DNA of 64,000 bases from Bacteroidales bacterium (GTDB lineage Bacteria; Bacteroidota; Bacteroidia; Bacteroidales; UBA932): the NCBI GenBank assembly GCA_017430365.1, contig JAFRNC010000001.1:413053-477052 (forward strand), in the 5' to 3' direction. Of this stretch, positions 53,154 to 61,241 are shown one piece after another. The notes beneath the pieces were generated by a model, which saw only the letters and a program-made list of their open reading frames with translations, did not search any database and was not told the origin of the DNA. Made by a program: the position numbers and the translations under genes. Position 1 is the stretch's first letter. Every line of letters begins with the position of its first letter.

Positions 53154-54545
53154 ATGAAATTTGTTGACAGAGAGAAAGAAATCGCACGTCTTCAGCAACT
53201 GCTGAAAGGCGATTCTCCGTATTTCGTTATTATTCGGGGACGGCGCAGAATCGGGAAATCGACACTGATTGGGAAAGTGCTATGCGAAAAAGATATATAT
53301 TATGAGGCAGACAGGACGGACCCGGTAAACCAGATGGCGGAACTGTCCCGCATGGTAGCTCATGTTATTCCTGGGTTTGATGATGCCGTGTATAAAGATT
53401 GGCGGGCATTACTCTCTGCCATAAATCATCGTGTGACGGCAAAGATAACCCTCTGCCTTGATGAGTTTCCGTACCTTGTAGAAGGGACGCCTTCGCTGCC
53501 GTCCATTATCCAGGGGCTTTTGGATTCGGATACGGACAAACTGAAATACAACCTGATTCTGTGTGGATCTTCCCAGCAGATGATGCACAACCTCACCCAT
53601 GACGAGTCTTCTCCGCTATACGGAAGAACGGATGCGGACTTTGGGATGAAGGCGATATCTGTCAATTATCTGCAAGAAGCCTTGAATCTGGATGCCCAGG
53701 AAACCATCGAGCATTACGCCGTTTGGGGCGGTGTCCCCAGATACTGGAAACTGGCGGAATCCTCGGCTTCCCTGAAGGATGCCATTTGGACACATATCCT
53801 GTCTGACATGGGAGCCTTGTACGAAGAGCCACTTCGTCTTTTCCGGGACGATATGAAGGATATAGTCAAGACATCAACCCTCATGTCCGTCATCGGGGGC
53901 GGGGTCAACCGACTGTCGGAGATTGCTTCCCGCTTGAGTGAGCCGGCAACGAACCTTTCCAGGCCCTTGGCTAAGTTGATAGATCTTGGATATCTGGAGA
54001 AAGAAGTTCCTTTTGGGGAATCTATAAAGTCTTCCAAGAGAAGCCTCTACAGGATAGCGGATCCCTTCCTGCTTTTCTACAACAAGTTTGTCGTACCAAA
54101 CAAATCTTTCATAGAACTTAGGCGCAATGCTCCTGTTGAAGCGGCTTTAGAACGGGATTTTCCCGGGCATGTCGGTTATTGGTGGGAGCACATCTGTCGG
54201 GATGCCGTGAGCGGAAATATAATTGACGGAATCAGTTACGGCATTGCCCGCCGTTGGTGGGGAAAGATAAACGTTATCAACGAGGAAGGAAGGCCGGAAA
54301 GCAAGGATATTGAACTGGATGTGGTTGCGGAGTCTCTGGACCATTCTACCATTCTCCTCGGAGAGTGCAAATGGACGACTGGGGCGAATGGCCGTTTATT
54401 GACAAACGGATTGAAGAGGATAGCGCCTTTGCTCCCGTTTACGAAGGGGAAACAAATCGTGTATAAACTATTCACTAAAGTAAGCCCGGAAGACGATGCC
54501 GGTAACTCCCTTTTGCCGGAAGATGTGCTGCATTTACTGCAATGA
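53154..54545 (+). CDS. AAA ATPase with DUF234 nuclease-like C-terminus
   Basis: A 463-residue ATP-binding protein. Walker A is RGRRRIGKST (residues 28-37), Walker B-like LCLDEFPYL (about 99-107), and the sensor region LILCGSSQQMM follows. A winged-helix segment (about 250-290) precedes the C-terminal DUF234 domain, in which IELDVVAESLD and ILLGECKWT resemble a PD-(D/E)xK nuclease core. The family is widespread in archaea and Bacteroidota and has no settled function. It sits directly behind the integrase with a shared type of promoter, so it travels with the element. Confidence 0.85.
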   Translation: MKFVDREKEIARLQQLLKGDSPYFVIIRGRRRIGKSTLIGKVLCEKDIYYEADRTDPVNQMAELSRMVAHVIPGFDDAVYKDWRALLSAINHRVTAKITLCLDEFPYLVEGTPSLPSIIQGLLDSDTDKLKYNLILCGSSQQMMHNLTHDESSPLYGRTDADFGMKAISVNYLQEALNLDAQETIEHYAVWGGVPRYWKLAESSASLKDAIWTHILSDMGALYEEPLRLFRDDMKDIVKTSTLMSVIGGGVNRLSEIASRLSEPATNLSRPLAKLIDLGYLEKEVPFGESIKSSKRSLYRIADPFLLFYNKFVVPNKSFIELRRNAPVEAALERDFPGHVGYWWEHICRDAVSGNIIDGISYGIARRWWGKINVINEEGRPESKDIELDVVAESLDHSTILLGECKWTTGANGRLLTNGLKRIAPLLPFTKGKQIVYKLFTKVSPEDDAGNSLLPEDVLHLLQ

Positions 54546-54681
54546 CATACCCGATAGCCCAATTTAGGCAATATACATAACTATACCAAATGTTTACGTA
54601 AATAGTGACGGTAGGGGACATTGTGCGGAATACTGGGAAGACTAAAAATCCAACCCTATATTGAGATCAGCCGAAATCTTG

Positions 54682-54741
54682 TTGAATTTCAAAATATTAT
54701 TTATATATTTGCACTGTTATATTTTATATGTATAATAGTGC
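54682..54741 (+). promoter_or_regulatory. Promoter with inverted-repeat operator
   Basis: TTG at 54682-54684, a 19-nt spacer and TATATTTG at 54704-54711. Arms GCACTGTTATA (54711-54721) and TATAATAGTGC (54731-54741) are inverted with one mismatch and cover the expected transcription start and the first ATG. This is where an autoregulating antitoxin would bind. The region 54546-54681 shows nothing recognisable. Confidence 0.7.
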
Positions 54742-55672
54742 ATTTTATATGGATAAAGTAACTGTCGCCGGTATTTCAATCCCACTGAGGGTGTGGTCGA
54801 AAGATGAACTGAAAGGACTACCGGTCATTTATGTTCACAGTCATCGTTTCTATGACTTCACATTCAAGGGGAATCAGATGATTCTGCTGGAGTCTGACAA
54901 GCATTTCACCCCGCTTGTCTGCCAGACTATGGCAAGTCGGATCGAGGGATATTTCGGCCGGCCGATAGTCTTTTACTTTGACAAACTCTTGTATTACGAG
55001 CGTAAGCGCTATGTGGAGCATGGCATATATTATATTTCTGGAGACAGCAACGCCTTCTTGCCGATGCTGATGGCATCCCCGGTGAGAAAGAGAAAAAAGG
55101 CAGTAAAGCTTTCGGCCGCTGCCCAATACCTGCTTATGGTTCATTTCCAGGTGGAATCGCTTGATCATCGGTCCATTCAAGAATTGTCGGAAGCCCTTCC
55201 TTACTCATACGTCAGTATCGCCAAGGCGGTCCAGAATCTGGAGGAGTTGGGATTGTGCCGAAGCGAGCGGGATTCTGCCGGAAGCAAATCCATTGACTTT
55301 GGATTATACGGGAAAGATTTGTGGGATAAAGCGAAGCCCTTCATGTCATCTCCGGTCAAAGAACGTTTCTACTGCACGGGCCTCCCAGAGGGGCACTTCC
55401 CAGCCTCAGGAATATCGGCCCTTTCCATGTATTCCCATCTGGCTCCTGATCCCGAACAGGCGATTGCCGCGTATGCAAAGGAGTGGAAGAAAGAGCAGTT
55501 TGAGAACCTGAACACGTTTGAGGGACCGTATGTCGTGGAGTTTTGGAGATATCCTGCCATTGGCAGTAAATGCGTGGACAAATTATCGCTATATTTGAAC
55601 TTGGAGAATGATCCGGACCCCCGGGTCGAAAAAGAACTTGAATTCGTGTTTGAGAGCGTATGGAAGAAATAG
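54728..55672 (+). CDS. Winged-helix regulator, AbiEi/MarR-like antitoxin candidate
   Basis: A 314-residue protein, or 307 from the second ATG at 54749, which lies outside the inverted repeat. An N-terminal domain (about 10-120) includes GRPIVFYFDKLLYYERKRYV, and a central winged helix (about 135-205) includes LSEALPYSYVSIAKAVQNLE with LGLCRSERD as wing. A C-terminal region (about 225-310) starts SSPVKERFYCTGLPEG. The organisation recalls a MarR-type family often found next to nucleotidyltransferase genes, and AbiEi antitoxins play the same role. It overlaps the toxin-like gene by 13 bases. Likely represses its own promoter. Confidence 0.7.
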   Translation: MYNSAFYMDKVTVAGISIPLRVWSKDELKGLPVIYVHSHRFYDFTFKGNQMILLESDKHFTPLVCQTMASRIEGYFGRPIVFYFDKLLYYERKRYVEHGIYYISGDSNAFLPMLMASPVRKRKKAVKLSAAAQYLLMVHFQVESLDHRSIQELSEALPYSYVSIAKAVQNLEELGLCRSERDSAGSKSIDFGLYGKDLWDKAKPFMSSPVKERFYCTGLPEGHFPASGISALSMYSHLAPDPEQAIAAYAKEWKKEQFENLNTFEGPYVVEFWRYPAIGSKCVDKLSLYLNLENDPDPRVEKELEFVFESVWKK

Positions 55673-56442
55673 TAAGTGGAATTGACGTTTTCAGGGAGAC
55701 GTTTGCGACATATGCCGATTCCTTCATCGTGATTGGCGGCAGCGCGTGCAGGGCTGTCATCCCCGAGGGCGACATCAGGCCCAGGAAAACAACGGATATC
55801 GACATGGTCTTGGTACCGCAGGAATTGTCTGCCGACTTTGTCAGCACATTCTGGAGATTCATCAAGGATGGCGGCTATAAGTTCGCCTCCCGAAAGAACG
55901 GGGACGGAGACAAACGCTATGTGTTTTATAGCTTTGTTGAAGGAAAAGAGGGATTTCCGGACCAAATTGAGCTTCTGTCAAAGCCTGACGAATCCATCGG
56001 CACGCCCGCCGAGCACCATATCGAGTACATCGACACCGGCGAAGAGTATTCACACCTGTCAGCCATTATTCTGGACAGGAACTACTATGATTATTTGACG
56101 TCTCACTTCGAGATGGTTGACGGCATCCGCTACGCATCGGCCGATGCCCTGGTCTGCCTGAAAGCACTGGCGTACCTGAATCTGCTTTCCGATAAAAAGG
56201 CCGGCAAGAGAGTGAATGCCGATGACATCAAGAAGCACCGCAGAGACGTCATTATGGCAGCTGCTTATTTGCCCGCCGGAAAGCAGTACAAGGTGGGAGA
56301 TAGCATCCGGAATATGCTGGATGAATTCCTCCTTGCGGTGGACGATGCTTCGGTAAGGCAGTCACTCAAAGGCTCCCTGGGTATTGACGACATTGTGTTG
56401 GATGGTGTTCTTGGGGTATTGAAAGAGGGTTTCGTGTTATGA
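55660..56442 (+). CDS. AbiEii-like nucleotidyltransferase
   Basis: A 260-residue protein of the polymerase-beta-like nucleotidyltransferase fold. The catalytic signature is GGSACRAVI (residues 26-34) followed by RKTTDIDMVLV with Asp46 and Asp48 as metal ligands, as in AbiEii/MenA toxins, some of which modify tRNA 3' ends or proteins. The rest is helical, ending in an all-alpha segment. The upstream regulator overlaps it by 13 bases and the phosphoesterase gene downstream overlaps it by four (ATGA). Toxicity is inferred from family and context. Confidence 0.75.
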   Translation: MEEIVSGIDVFRETFATYADSFIVIGGSACRAVIPEGDIRPRKTTDIDMVLVPQELSADFVSTFWRFIKDGGYKFASRKNGDGDKRYVFYSFVEGKEGFPDQIELLSKPDESIGTPAEHHIEYIDTGEEYSHLSAIILDRNYYDYLTSHFEMVDGIRYASADALVCLKALAYLNLLSDKKAGKRVNADDIKKHRRDVIMAAAYLPAGKQYKVGDSIRNMLDEFLLAVDDASVRQSLKGSLGIDDIVLDGVLGVLKEGFVL

Positions 56443-57200
56443 GAATCCAATTTGCATCAGACCTCCATTTGGAATTCGCCGAGAATTGGCGATACTTGAG
56501 GGAGCATCCGCTTGAAAAAGCGGGTGACATCCTTGTATTAGCCGGAGACATAGGCTACATCGGCGACGAGAATTATTCCTTGCATCCGTTCTGGAGCCAA
56601 ATGGCGGACCAATATGAACAGGTGATAGTTGTCCCAGGGAATCACGAGTTTTACAAATACTATGATATCGCATCGCTTCAGGAAGGGGAACTATTACAGA
56701 TCCGTTCCAACGTGAAGGTCTATTACAATGGGGTGGTGAACTTTGACGATGTGGACATGATTCTTTCCACGTTATGGGCTCATATTCCCCTGCAGGATGC
56801 TTTTGCAACCGAATCCGGGGTGACGGATTTCCATAGGATTTTGTTCGAGGGAGAAACTTTAACCTTTGAGCAGTTCAACAGGGAACATGAACGATGCATG
56901 GCTTTCTTGCGTAGAGCTTGTAAATCATCCTCCGCATCCAAAAGGATAATAGTCACTCATCACGTCCCCTCATTCCAGTTGTCATCTCCGGATTTCAAGG
57001 GAAGTCGTATCAACGGCGCCTTTGTTTCAAATGAAGATGACTTCATTGAGACCTGTGGGGCGGACTATTGGATATACGGCCATTCTCATAGGAACATCGA
57101 CAAACTGATTGGGAAGACAAAATGCGTCTCTAATCAGCTAGGATACGTATTTGCCCGGGAGCATCAATCTTTCGATAGCGGAAAGCTACTTAATCTATAA
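56439..57200 (+). CDS. Calcineurin-like metallophosphoesterase
   Basis: A 253-residue soluble phosphoesterase with a complete two-metal site: FASDLHLEF (Asp8, His10), LVLAGDIGYIG (Asp about 36), VVPGNHEFYKYYD (Asn-His about 69-70), VTHHVPSF and YGHSHRNID. Relatives act on phosphodiesters or nucleotides. Translationally coupled to the nucleotidyltransferase, it could reverse or extend its modification or degrade a signal nucleotide. Those roles are hypotheses. Ends at its own terminator. Confidence 0.85.
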   Translation: MRIQFASDLHLEFAENWRYLREHPLEKAGDILVLAGDIGYIGDENYSLHPFWSQMADQYEQVIVVPGNHEFYKYYDIASLQEGELLQIRSNVKVYYNGVVNFDDVDMILSTLWAHIPLQDAFATESGVTDFHRILFEGETLTFEQFNREHERCMAFLRRACKSSSASKRIIVTHHVPSFQLSSPDFKGSRINGAFVSNEDDFIETCGADYWIYGHSHRNIDKLIGKTKCVSNQLGYVFAREHQSFDSGKLLNL

Positions 57201-57225
57201 AGGTGGTAAGTCACCACCTTTTTAT
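57199..57225 (+). terminator. Terminator of the three-gene operon
   Basis: AAAGGTGGT (57199-57207), loop AAGTC, ACCACCTTT (57213-57221), then T residues. It overlaps the end of the phosphoesterase stop codon. No gene in 57226-57328. Confidence 0.85.
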
Positions 57226-57328
57226 TGCTTTCCTATACTTCGTAGGCTACTACGGCCGACAACCATAAGCTATAATATAATAATGTTTAACCTCGTTATT
57301 TGAACTTAATCTATAATTAATTACACGT

Positions 57329-57886
57329 TCAGTCATTCTTGTCTGTGATGACTTTCCTTAATACGAACATCTCATCGTCCATGCTCCAGTTGCCCTCCTC
57401 TTCCTCCGGAACGGCCGGGCCGTGCTGATACTTATTCCAGAATTCGACGATATGAAACCCGCATCGGTTCACGTAAAAGTGGATGTTGCGCTTCTCGAAG
57501 TATGGGGTGATGGTTTCCCACACCTTGATCTCCGGATGCATCGCTTCAACCGCCTTCCAGGCGGCCTGGCCGATACCCTTGCTGTGGACCTCCGGCAGCA
57601 CGAAAAGCAGCTCCAGCTCGCCCTTGGCCGCCGCCTTGTCTATGCGCAGGACAACGCCGCCCACCTTCTTCCCGTCAAGTACGATCCGGTAAGCCTCGGC
57701 ATTATCCCCGTCGATTGAATCCTCGATGGTCTTCCGGGAGATGACCTCCTCACCTTCCTCGCAACGTTCGTCCCGCATCCCGAACTCCTGCTGGGCTCCA
57801 TACTTGAATGCCCACTGGTTGTCCAGGATGAACTGCTCCCGGTCATCGGGCTGCAGGGGAACGAGTATGACTTCAAGTTGTTTCAT
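57329..57886 (-). CDS. GNAT family N-acetyltransferase
   Basis: A 185-residue acetyltransferase. The acetyl-CoA loop is LPEVHSKGIGQAAWKAVEA (about residues 98-116), preceded by strand GELELLFVL, and the C-terminal KRNIHFYVNRCGFHIVEFW is the usual GNAT motif B strand/helix. Substrate unknown. It is the intact paralog of the pseudogene at 49305-49684; the high identity suggests a recent duplication or shared import. Confidence 0.88.
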   Translation of the reverse strand: MKQLEVILVPLQPDDREQFILDNQWAFKYGAQQEFGMRDERCEEGEEVISRKTIEDSIDGDNAEAYRIVLDGKKVGGVVLRIDKAAAKGELELLFVLPEVHSKGIGQAAWKAVEAMHPEIKVWETITPYFEKRNIHFYVNRCGFHIVEFWNKYQHGPAVPEEEEGNWSMDDEMFVLRKVITDKND

Positions 57887-57903
57887 TTATGCCGAATTCG
57901 AAT

Positions 57904-58527
57904 TTAAGCGAATCTGTTCTTTAAGAACGCCTTCGCTTTCGCGAAAGATTTCTTGGGCGTGCTCCCCATCAGGTAGTGTACGCTCAGTTGCAGACACAAG
58001 AATCCGGCGACGAACGCAAGGATGCCCCATAGCCACTGGATGCCCGAATAGTCGATGTTGCGGTTAATCACCACGATGGCCCAGATGGCGTAGGCAGCCA
58101 TCAGCATAGCCGTGTACCAGCCGGGTGAAAGGCCGCGAAGCTGGAACAGGAAGATGCCCATATTGTGGACAAAACCTTCGAAGAGGCCCAGGATGAGCAC
58201 TGCAAAGGTGAGCCACAATTGATTAGGAAACAGGAGCGCCAACGAGAAGATCACCGTAATATAGACCGCCTGCCCCAAGTGCGTACGGCCAGGTGTAAGC
58301 GCCCGGTAATCCAGTTGCAGGAGCCTTCCTGCCATCAGGTCCAGGAATCGACCCTTGTAACCTTCTTCATACTCGTGGATGATGAGCCACGCGTACATGC
58401 CCAGCACCAGTTTCTGCACCAGCTCAAGACTGTTCCAGTTGCAGACTCCCCAAACGGCCCATCCCAGGAAGATGAGCGTCATGAAGTGAATGTTGTTCTT
58501 CAATAGCCAGAGACCGATTCTCTTCAT
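57904..58527 (-). CDS. HXXEE domain membrane protein
   Basis: A 207-residue integral membrane protein with about six hydrophobic helices. The signature IHEYEEGYKGRF (about residues 50-61) is the HXXEE motif that names the family. A second conserved His lies in FVHNMGIF (about 119-126). The family is uncharacterised; the charged motif in a membrane suggests metal binding or catalysis. Basic C-terminus. Between the GNAT and flavodoxin genes, all on the minus strand. Confidence 0.75.
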   Translation of the reverse strand: MKRIGLWLLKNNIHFMTLIFLGWAVWGVCNWNSLELVQKLVLGMYAWLIIHEYEEGYKGRFLDLMAGRLLQLDYRALTPGRTHLGQAVYITVIFSLALLFPNQLWLTFAVLILGLFEGFVHNMGIFLFQLRGLSPGWYTAMLMAAYAIWAIVVINRNIDYSGIQWLWGILAFVAGFLCLQLSVHYLMGSTPKKSFAKAKAFLKNRFA

Positions 58528-58546
58528 AACTGGTAAATTGATTTAG

Positions 58547-59089
58547 CTATTTGAGCCCTTCCGCCCAGCTTTTTATCTCGGCCTTGGAAGCACCGTTCAG
58601 CGTCTTGCCGGCTTTCCAGTTAATCTTGGGATAGGCAGCCGCGAAGTCCTTGTTGGCCTTGTCGATGGTGCTGCCTCCGGAGGTAGCGAAGAAGATGACC
58701 GTCTTGCCTTCAAAGCCATAGGCTTCGATGAAGGTATTGATGATGGTCGGGGCCGTGTACCACCAGACCGGGAAGCCGATGAATATGACATCATAGGAAT
58801 CGGCATCCTTCAGGTCCTTCACGAAGGCGGGACGGGAGTTCTTGTCCTTCATCTCGACGCTGCTGCGGGACGCTTGATTCCGCCAGTCCAGGTCGACCGC
58901 CGTGTACTTGACTTCCGGCTTGATCTCATAGAGGGTCGCTCCGGTCACTTCGGCCAGATTCTTTGCAACGGCCTCAGTGGTCCCGGTAGCAGAGAAGTAT
59001 GCTACAAGTGTTTTCATTTCTTTCTTGTTTTGTCCGCAAGCAGTGAGCGCAAGCACCATTGCCGCGAGGGTAAGGAGAAGGCGTTTCAT
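58547..59089 (-). CDS. Flavodoxin-fold lipoprotein
   Basis: A 180-residue protein whose first 18 residues form a lipoprotein leader (lipobox LTAC), followed by a flavodoxin domain: [20 protein letters not shown] binds FMN phosphate and [20 protein letters not shown] is the second FMN loop. An in-frame Met just before the domain ([12 protein letters not shown]) could start a cytosolic form. A -7 box (TATATTTG, minus strand of 59126-59133) lies 36 nt upstream of the first start. An AraC regulator gene follows upstream on the same strand. Confidence 0.85.
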   Translation of the reverse strand: MKRLLLTLAAMVLALTACGQNKKEMKTLVAYFSATGTTEAVAKNLAEVTGATLYEIKPEVKYTAVDLDWRNQASRSSVEMKDKNSRPAFVKDLKDADSYDVIFIGFPVWWYTAPTIINTFIEAYGFEGKTVIFFATSGGSTIDKANKDFAAAYPKINWKAGKTLNGASKAEIKSWAEGLK

Positions 59090-59135
59090 GGATATGTCAA
59101 TGTCTGATAAACTGATTATTCAAAGCAAATATACA

Positions 59136-59936
59136 TCATTTTCTCCACTTGCCGGGGCTGACGCCCTTCCATTTGGTAAAGCTGCGGACAAAGTGTGGGA
59201 GGGAGCCGAAGCCTACGGCCTCGGCAATCTCGGAAACTGGTATCTCCGGGTGCCCCTTCAGCAGTCCCGCTGCCATTTCAAGGCGAAACTCATTCAGGTC
59301 AGTGATGAAAGTCTTGCCTTTCTCTTTCCTGTAGAATGTGCAGAAGGCGGTCCGGTTCATGCCCACATAGGAGGCTATTTCCTCGATGGTGATAGGTCTG
59401 GCGTAGTTGCAACGGACATAGATGCGGATCTTATCAAGACGTTTCTCTGTACTGCTTAGTTTCGAGATGGAGCTGATGCTTACGGCGTCTCCAAGATGAG
59501 CCATTTCAGTCATCAGCGAAACGGCTCCGGCGCTGCGTGCCTCCGGGTTGGAACCGTCCATATCCATCAGCAATTGTATCAGGCGTTCCCTTGCCTCTCC
59601 TTCATAGCGGACGGCTTCCGTAAGGTTCTGGAGCCGAAGCATTTTATTCGACAATTCCGGGAAGGTTTCCGCCAACTTCTCCGGGAAGGTGGGAGGGAAA
59701 TGGAAGGAGATATTCTCGATACATCCACCCCTGTCGATGGCTTCTGGGTCGAAAACCCATTGGTGAGGCAGCTCCGGCGGGACCAGAACCACTTCTCCTT
59801 CCTGAAAGGGTTCGCTGACGCAGCCCAAGGTGCGAATGCCTTTGCCGGTGATGATATAATCCAGCTCATATCCGGACTGGCTGTGGCGGCCAATCTGTTT
59901 GTCGGGTGTGATTCTGACGTGGTCGAAGGTGTACAT
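59136..59936 (-). CDS. AraC family transcriptional regulator
   Basis: A 266-residue regulator. The N-terminal cupin-like sensor includes GYELDYIITGKGIRTLG and VVLVPPELPHQWVF, and the C-terminal AraC domain has two helix-turn-helix motifs: ITIEEIASYVGMNRTAFCTF (about 196-215) and VSEIAEAVGFGSLPHFVRSF (about 238-257). The ligand is unknown. It lies between the flavodoxin gene and divergent acyltransferase genes, either of which could be its target. Confidence 0.9.
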   Translation of the reverse strand: MYTFDHVRITPDKQIGRHSQSGYELDYIITGKGIRTLGCVSEPFQEGEVVLVPPELPHQWVFDPEAIDRGGCIENISFHFPPTFPEKLAETFPELSNKMLRLQNLTEAVRYEGEARERLIQLLMDMDGSNPEARSAGAVSLMTEMAHLGDAVSISSISKLSSTEKRLDKIRIYVRCNYARPITIEEIASYVGMNRTAFCTFYRKEKGKTFITDLNEFRLEMAAGLLKGHPEIPVSEIAEAVGFGSLPHFVRSFTKWKGVSPGKWRK

Positions 59937-59940
59937 ATTG

Positions 59941-60004
59941 CAAATATACGATAAAAACTAATGAAGATATATCAATATATCCCATTAATTATCAAGTACC
60001 TTTG
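59941..60004. promoter_or_regulatory. Divergent promoters, AraC / acyltransferase
   Basis: The minus strand of 59941-59948 reads TATATTTG, ending only 4 nt before the AraC ATG. The plus strand of 59997-60004 reads TACCTTTG, 4 nt before the acyltransferase ATG. With initiation about 5-7 nt after the box, both mRNAs would be nearly leaderless. Confidence 0.6.
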
Positions 60005-60008
60005 CACC

Positions 60009-61241
60009 ATGGCAAAAGAAAACGTATATCTGGCATCCAAGCCCCGTTACGAAATCCTCGACGGGCTTCGCGGCGTAGCCGCTCTTATGGTGATACTGTT
60101 TCACTGTTTCGAGACTTACATCCCGGTTTTCGGGACGCAGCACATCAACCACGGTTATCTGGCGGTGGATTTCTTCTTCGTTCTATCTGGCTTCGTGATA
60201 GGCTATGCATACGATGACCGTTGGGACAAAATGACCACCTGGGGCTTCTTCAAGCGCCGTCTCACGCGCCTGCATCCTATGGTAATCGCTGGCACACTCA
60301 TCGGCGCGGCGCTGTTCTTCTTTGCCGGTTCCGCCTTCCCGAAAACCCTGGAAGCACCCGGATGGAAGTTCGCCCTTTGCCTGGTGATGGGTCTGCTGAT
60401 GATTCCCTGCGGCAAGAACCTCGATATCCGCGGCTGGGGTGAGATGAACTCCTTCAACGGCCCCAACTGGTCGCTCACGCTGGAGTATTGCGGCAATATC
60501 CTCTATGCTTTCGTGTTCCGCCATCTGCCCAAGGTCGCGCTGGCCATCCTCTGCGTAGTATGTGCCTTCTTCACGCTGGACCTTACTATGGGCTGGGATG
60601 TCTTCGGCCTGTTCCCTGTGCACGAGTTTACTAACCCGGCAGGGGAAGTGGTTAAGATTGGCGGTCCGCAGTATACGGTCATCGGCGGCTGGAGCCTCAA
60701 CGCGCAGCAGATTTACATCGGCTTTACCCGCCTGCTGTACCCTTTCCTCTGCGGCCTTCTCATCTCCCGTATCCTTCCCTCGCATCGCAGTGAAAGCAAT
60801 ACCAGCGGCTCTCCCATCCATCTCAAGGGCGGATTCTGGTGGTGCTCCCTGGCGCTCATTGTCCTTTTCTCCATACCCTGCATCGGCGGAAAGACTGGCG
60901 TCCCGGACGGCATCTATCAGGCGGTTTGCATCCTGCTGGTTTTCCCGCTCATCGTGCTGGCGGGTTCCGGCAGCGTAACCACGCACAAGTGGAGCACCAA
61001 GGTGTGCAAATGGCTGGGCGACCTTTCCTACCCGCTGTATATCACGCATTATCCGCTGATGTATATGCAGATGTCTTGGTTCGAGAGCCATAAGGCGGCA
61101 CCGGCCTGGATGCACATCGCTGTCAATGTGGGTGTGGTGTTCCTGTCCATCGTCCTGGCCTGGGGCGTTCTCAAGATCTATGACGAGCCGGTGCGTGAGT
61201 GGCTCAAAGAGCACTGGCTCAAACGTAAGGCCGCTAAGTAA
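60009..61241 (+). CDS. Acyltransferase family 3 membrane protein
   Basis: A 410-residue integral membrane O-acyltransferase. The family signature is YEILDGLRGVAALMVILFH (about residues 14-32), VDFFFVLSGFVIGY (about 56-69) and FKRRLTRLHPMVIAG, with about ten helices and SYPLYITHYPLMYMQ near the end. It probably transfers acetyl or other acyl groups to sugars or glycans at the inner membrane. The open frame extends to 59961, but the promoter lies inside that part. The stop shares its last base with the next ATG. Confidence 0.9.
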   Translation: MAKENVYLASKPRYEILDGLRGVAALMVILFHCFETYIPVFGTQHINHGYLAVDFFFVLSGFVIGYAYDDRWDKMTTWGFFKRRLTRLHPMVIAGTLIGAALFFFAGSAFPKTLEAPGWKFALCLVMGLLMIPCGKNLDIRGWGEMNSFNGPNWSLTLEYCGNILYAFVFRHLPKVALAILCVVCAFFTLDLTMGWDVFGLFPVHEFTNPAGEVVKIGGPQYTVIGGWSLNAQQIYIGFTRLLYPFLCGLLISRILPSHRSESNTSGSPIHLKGGFWWCSLALIVLFSIPCIGGKTGVPDGIYQAVCILLVFPLIVLAGSGSVTTHKWSTKVCKWLGDLSYPLYITHYPLMYMQMSWFESHKAAPAWMHIAVNVGVVFLSIVLAWGVLKIYDEPVREWLKEHWLKRKAAK

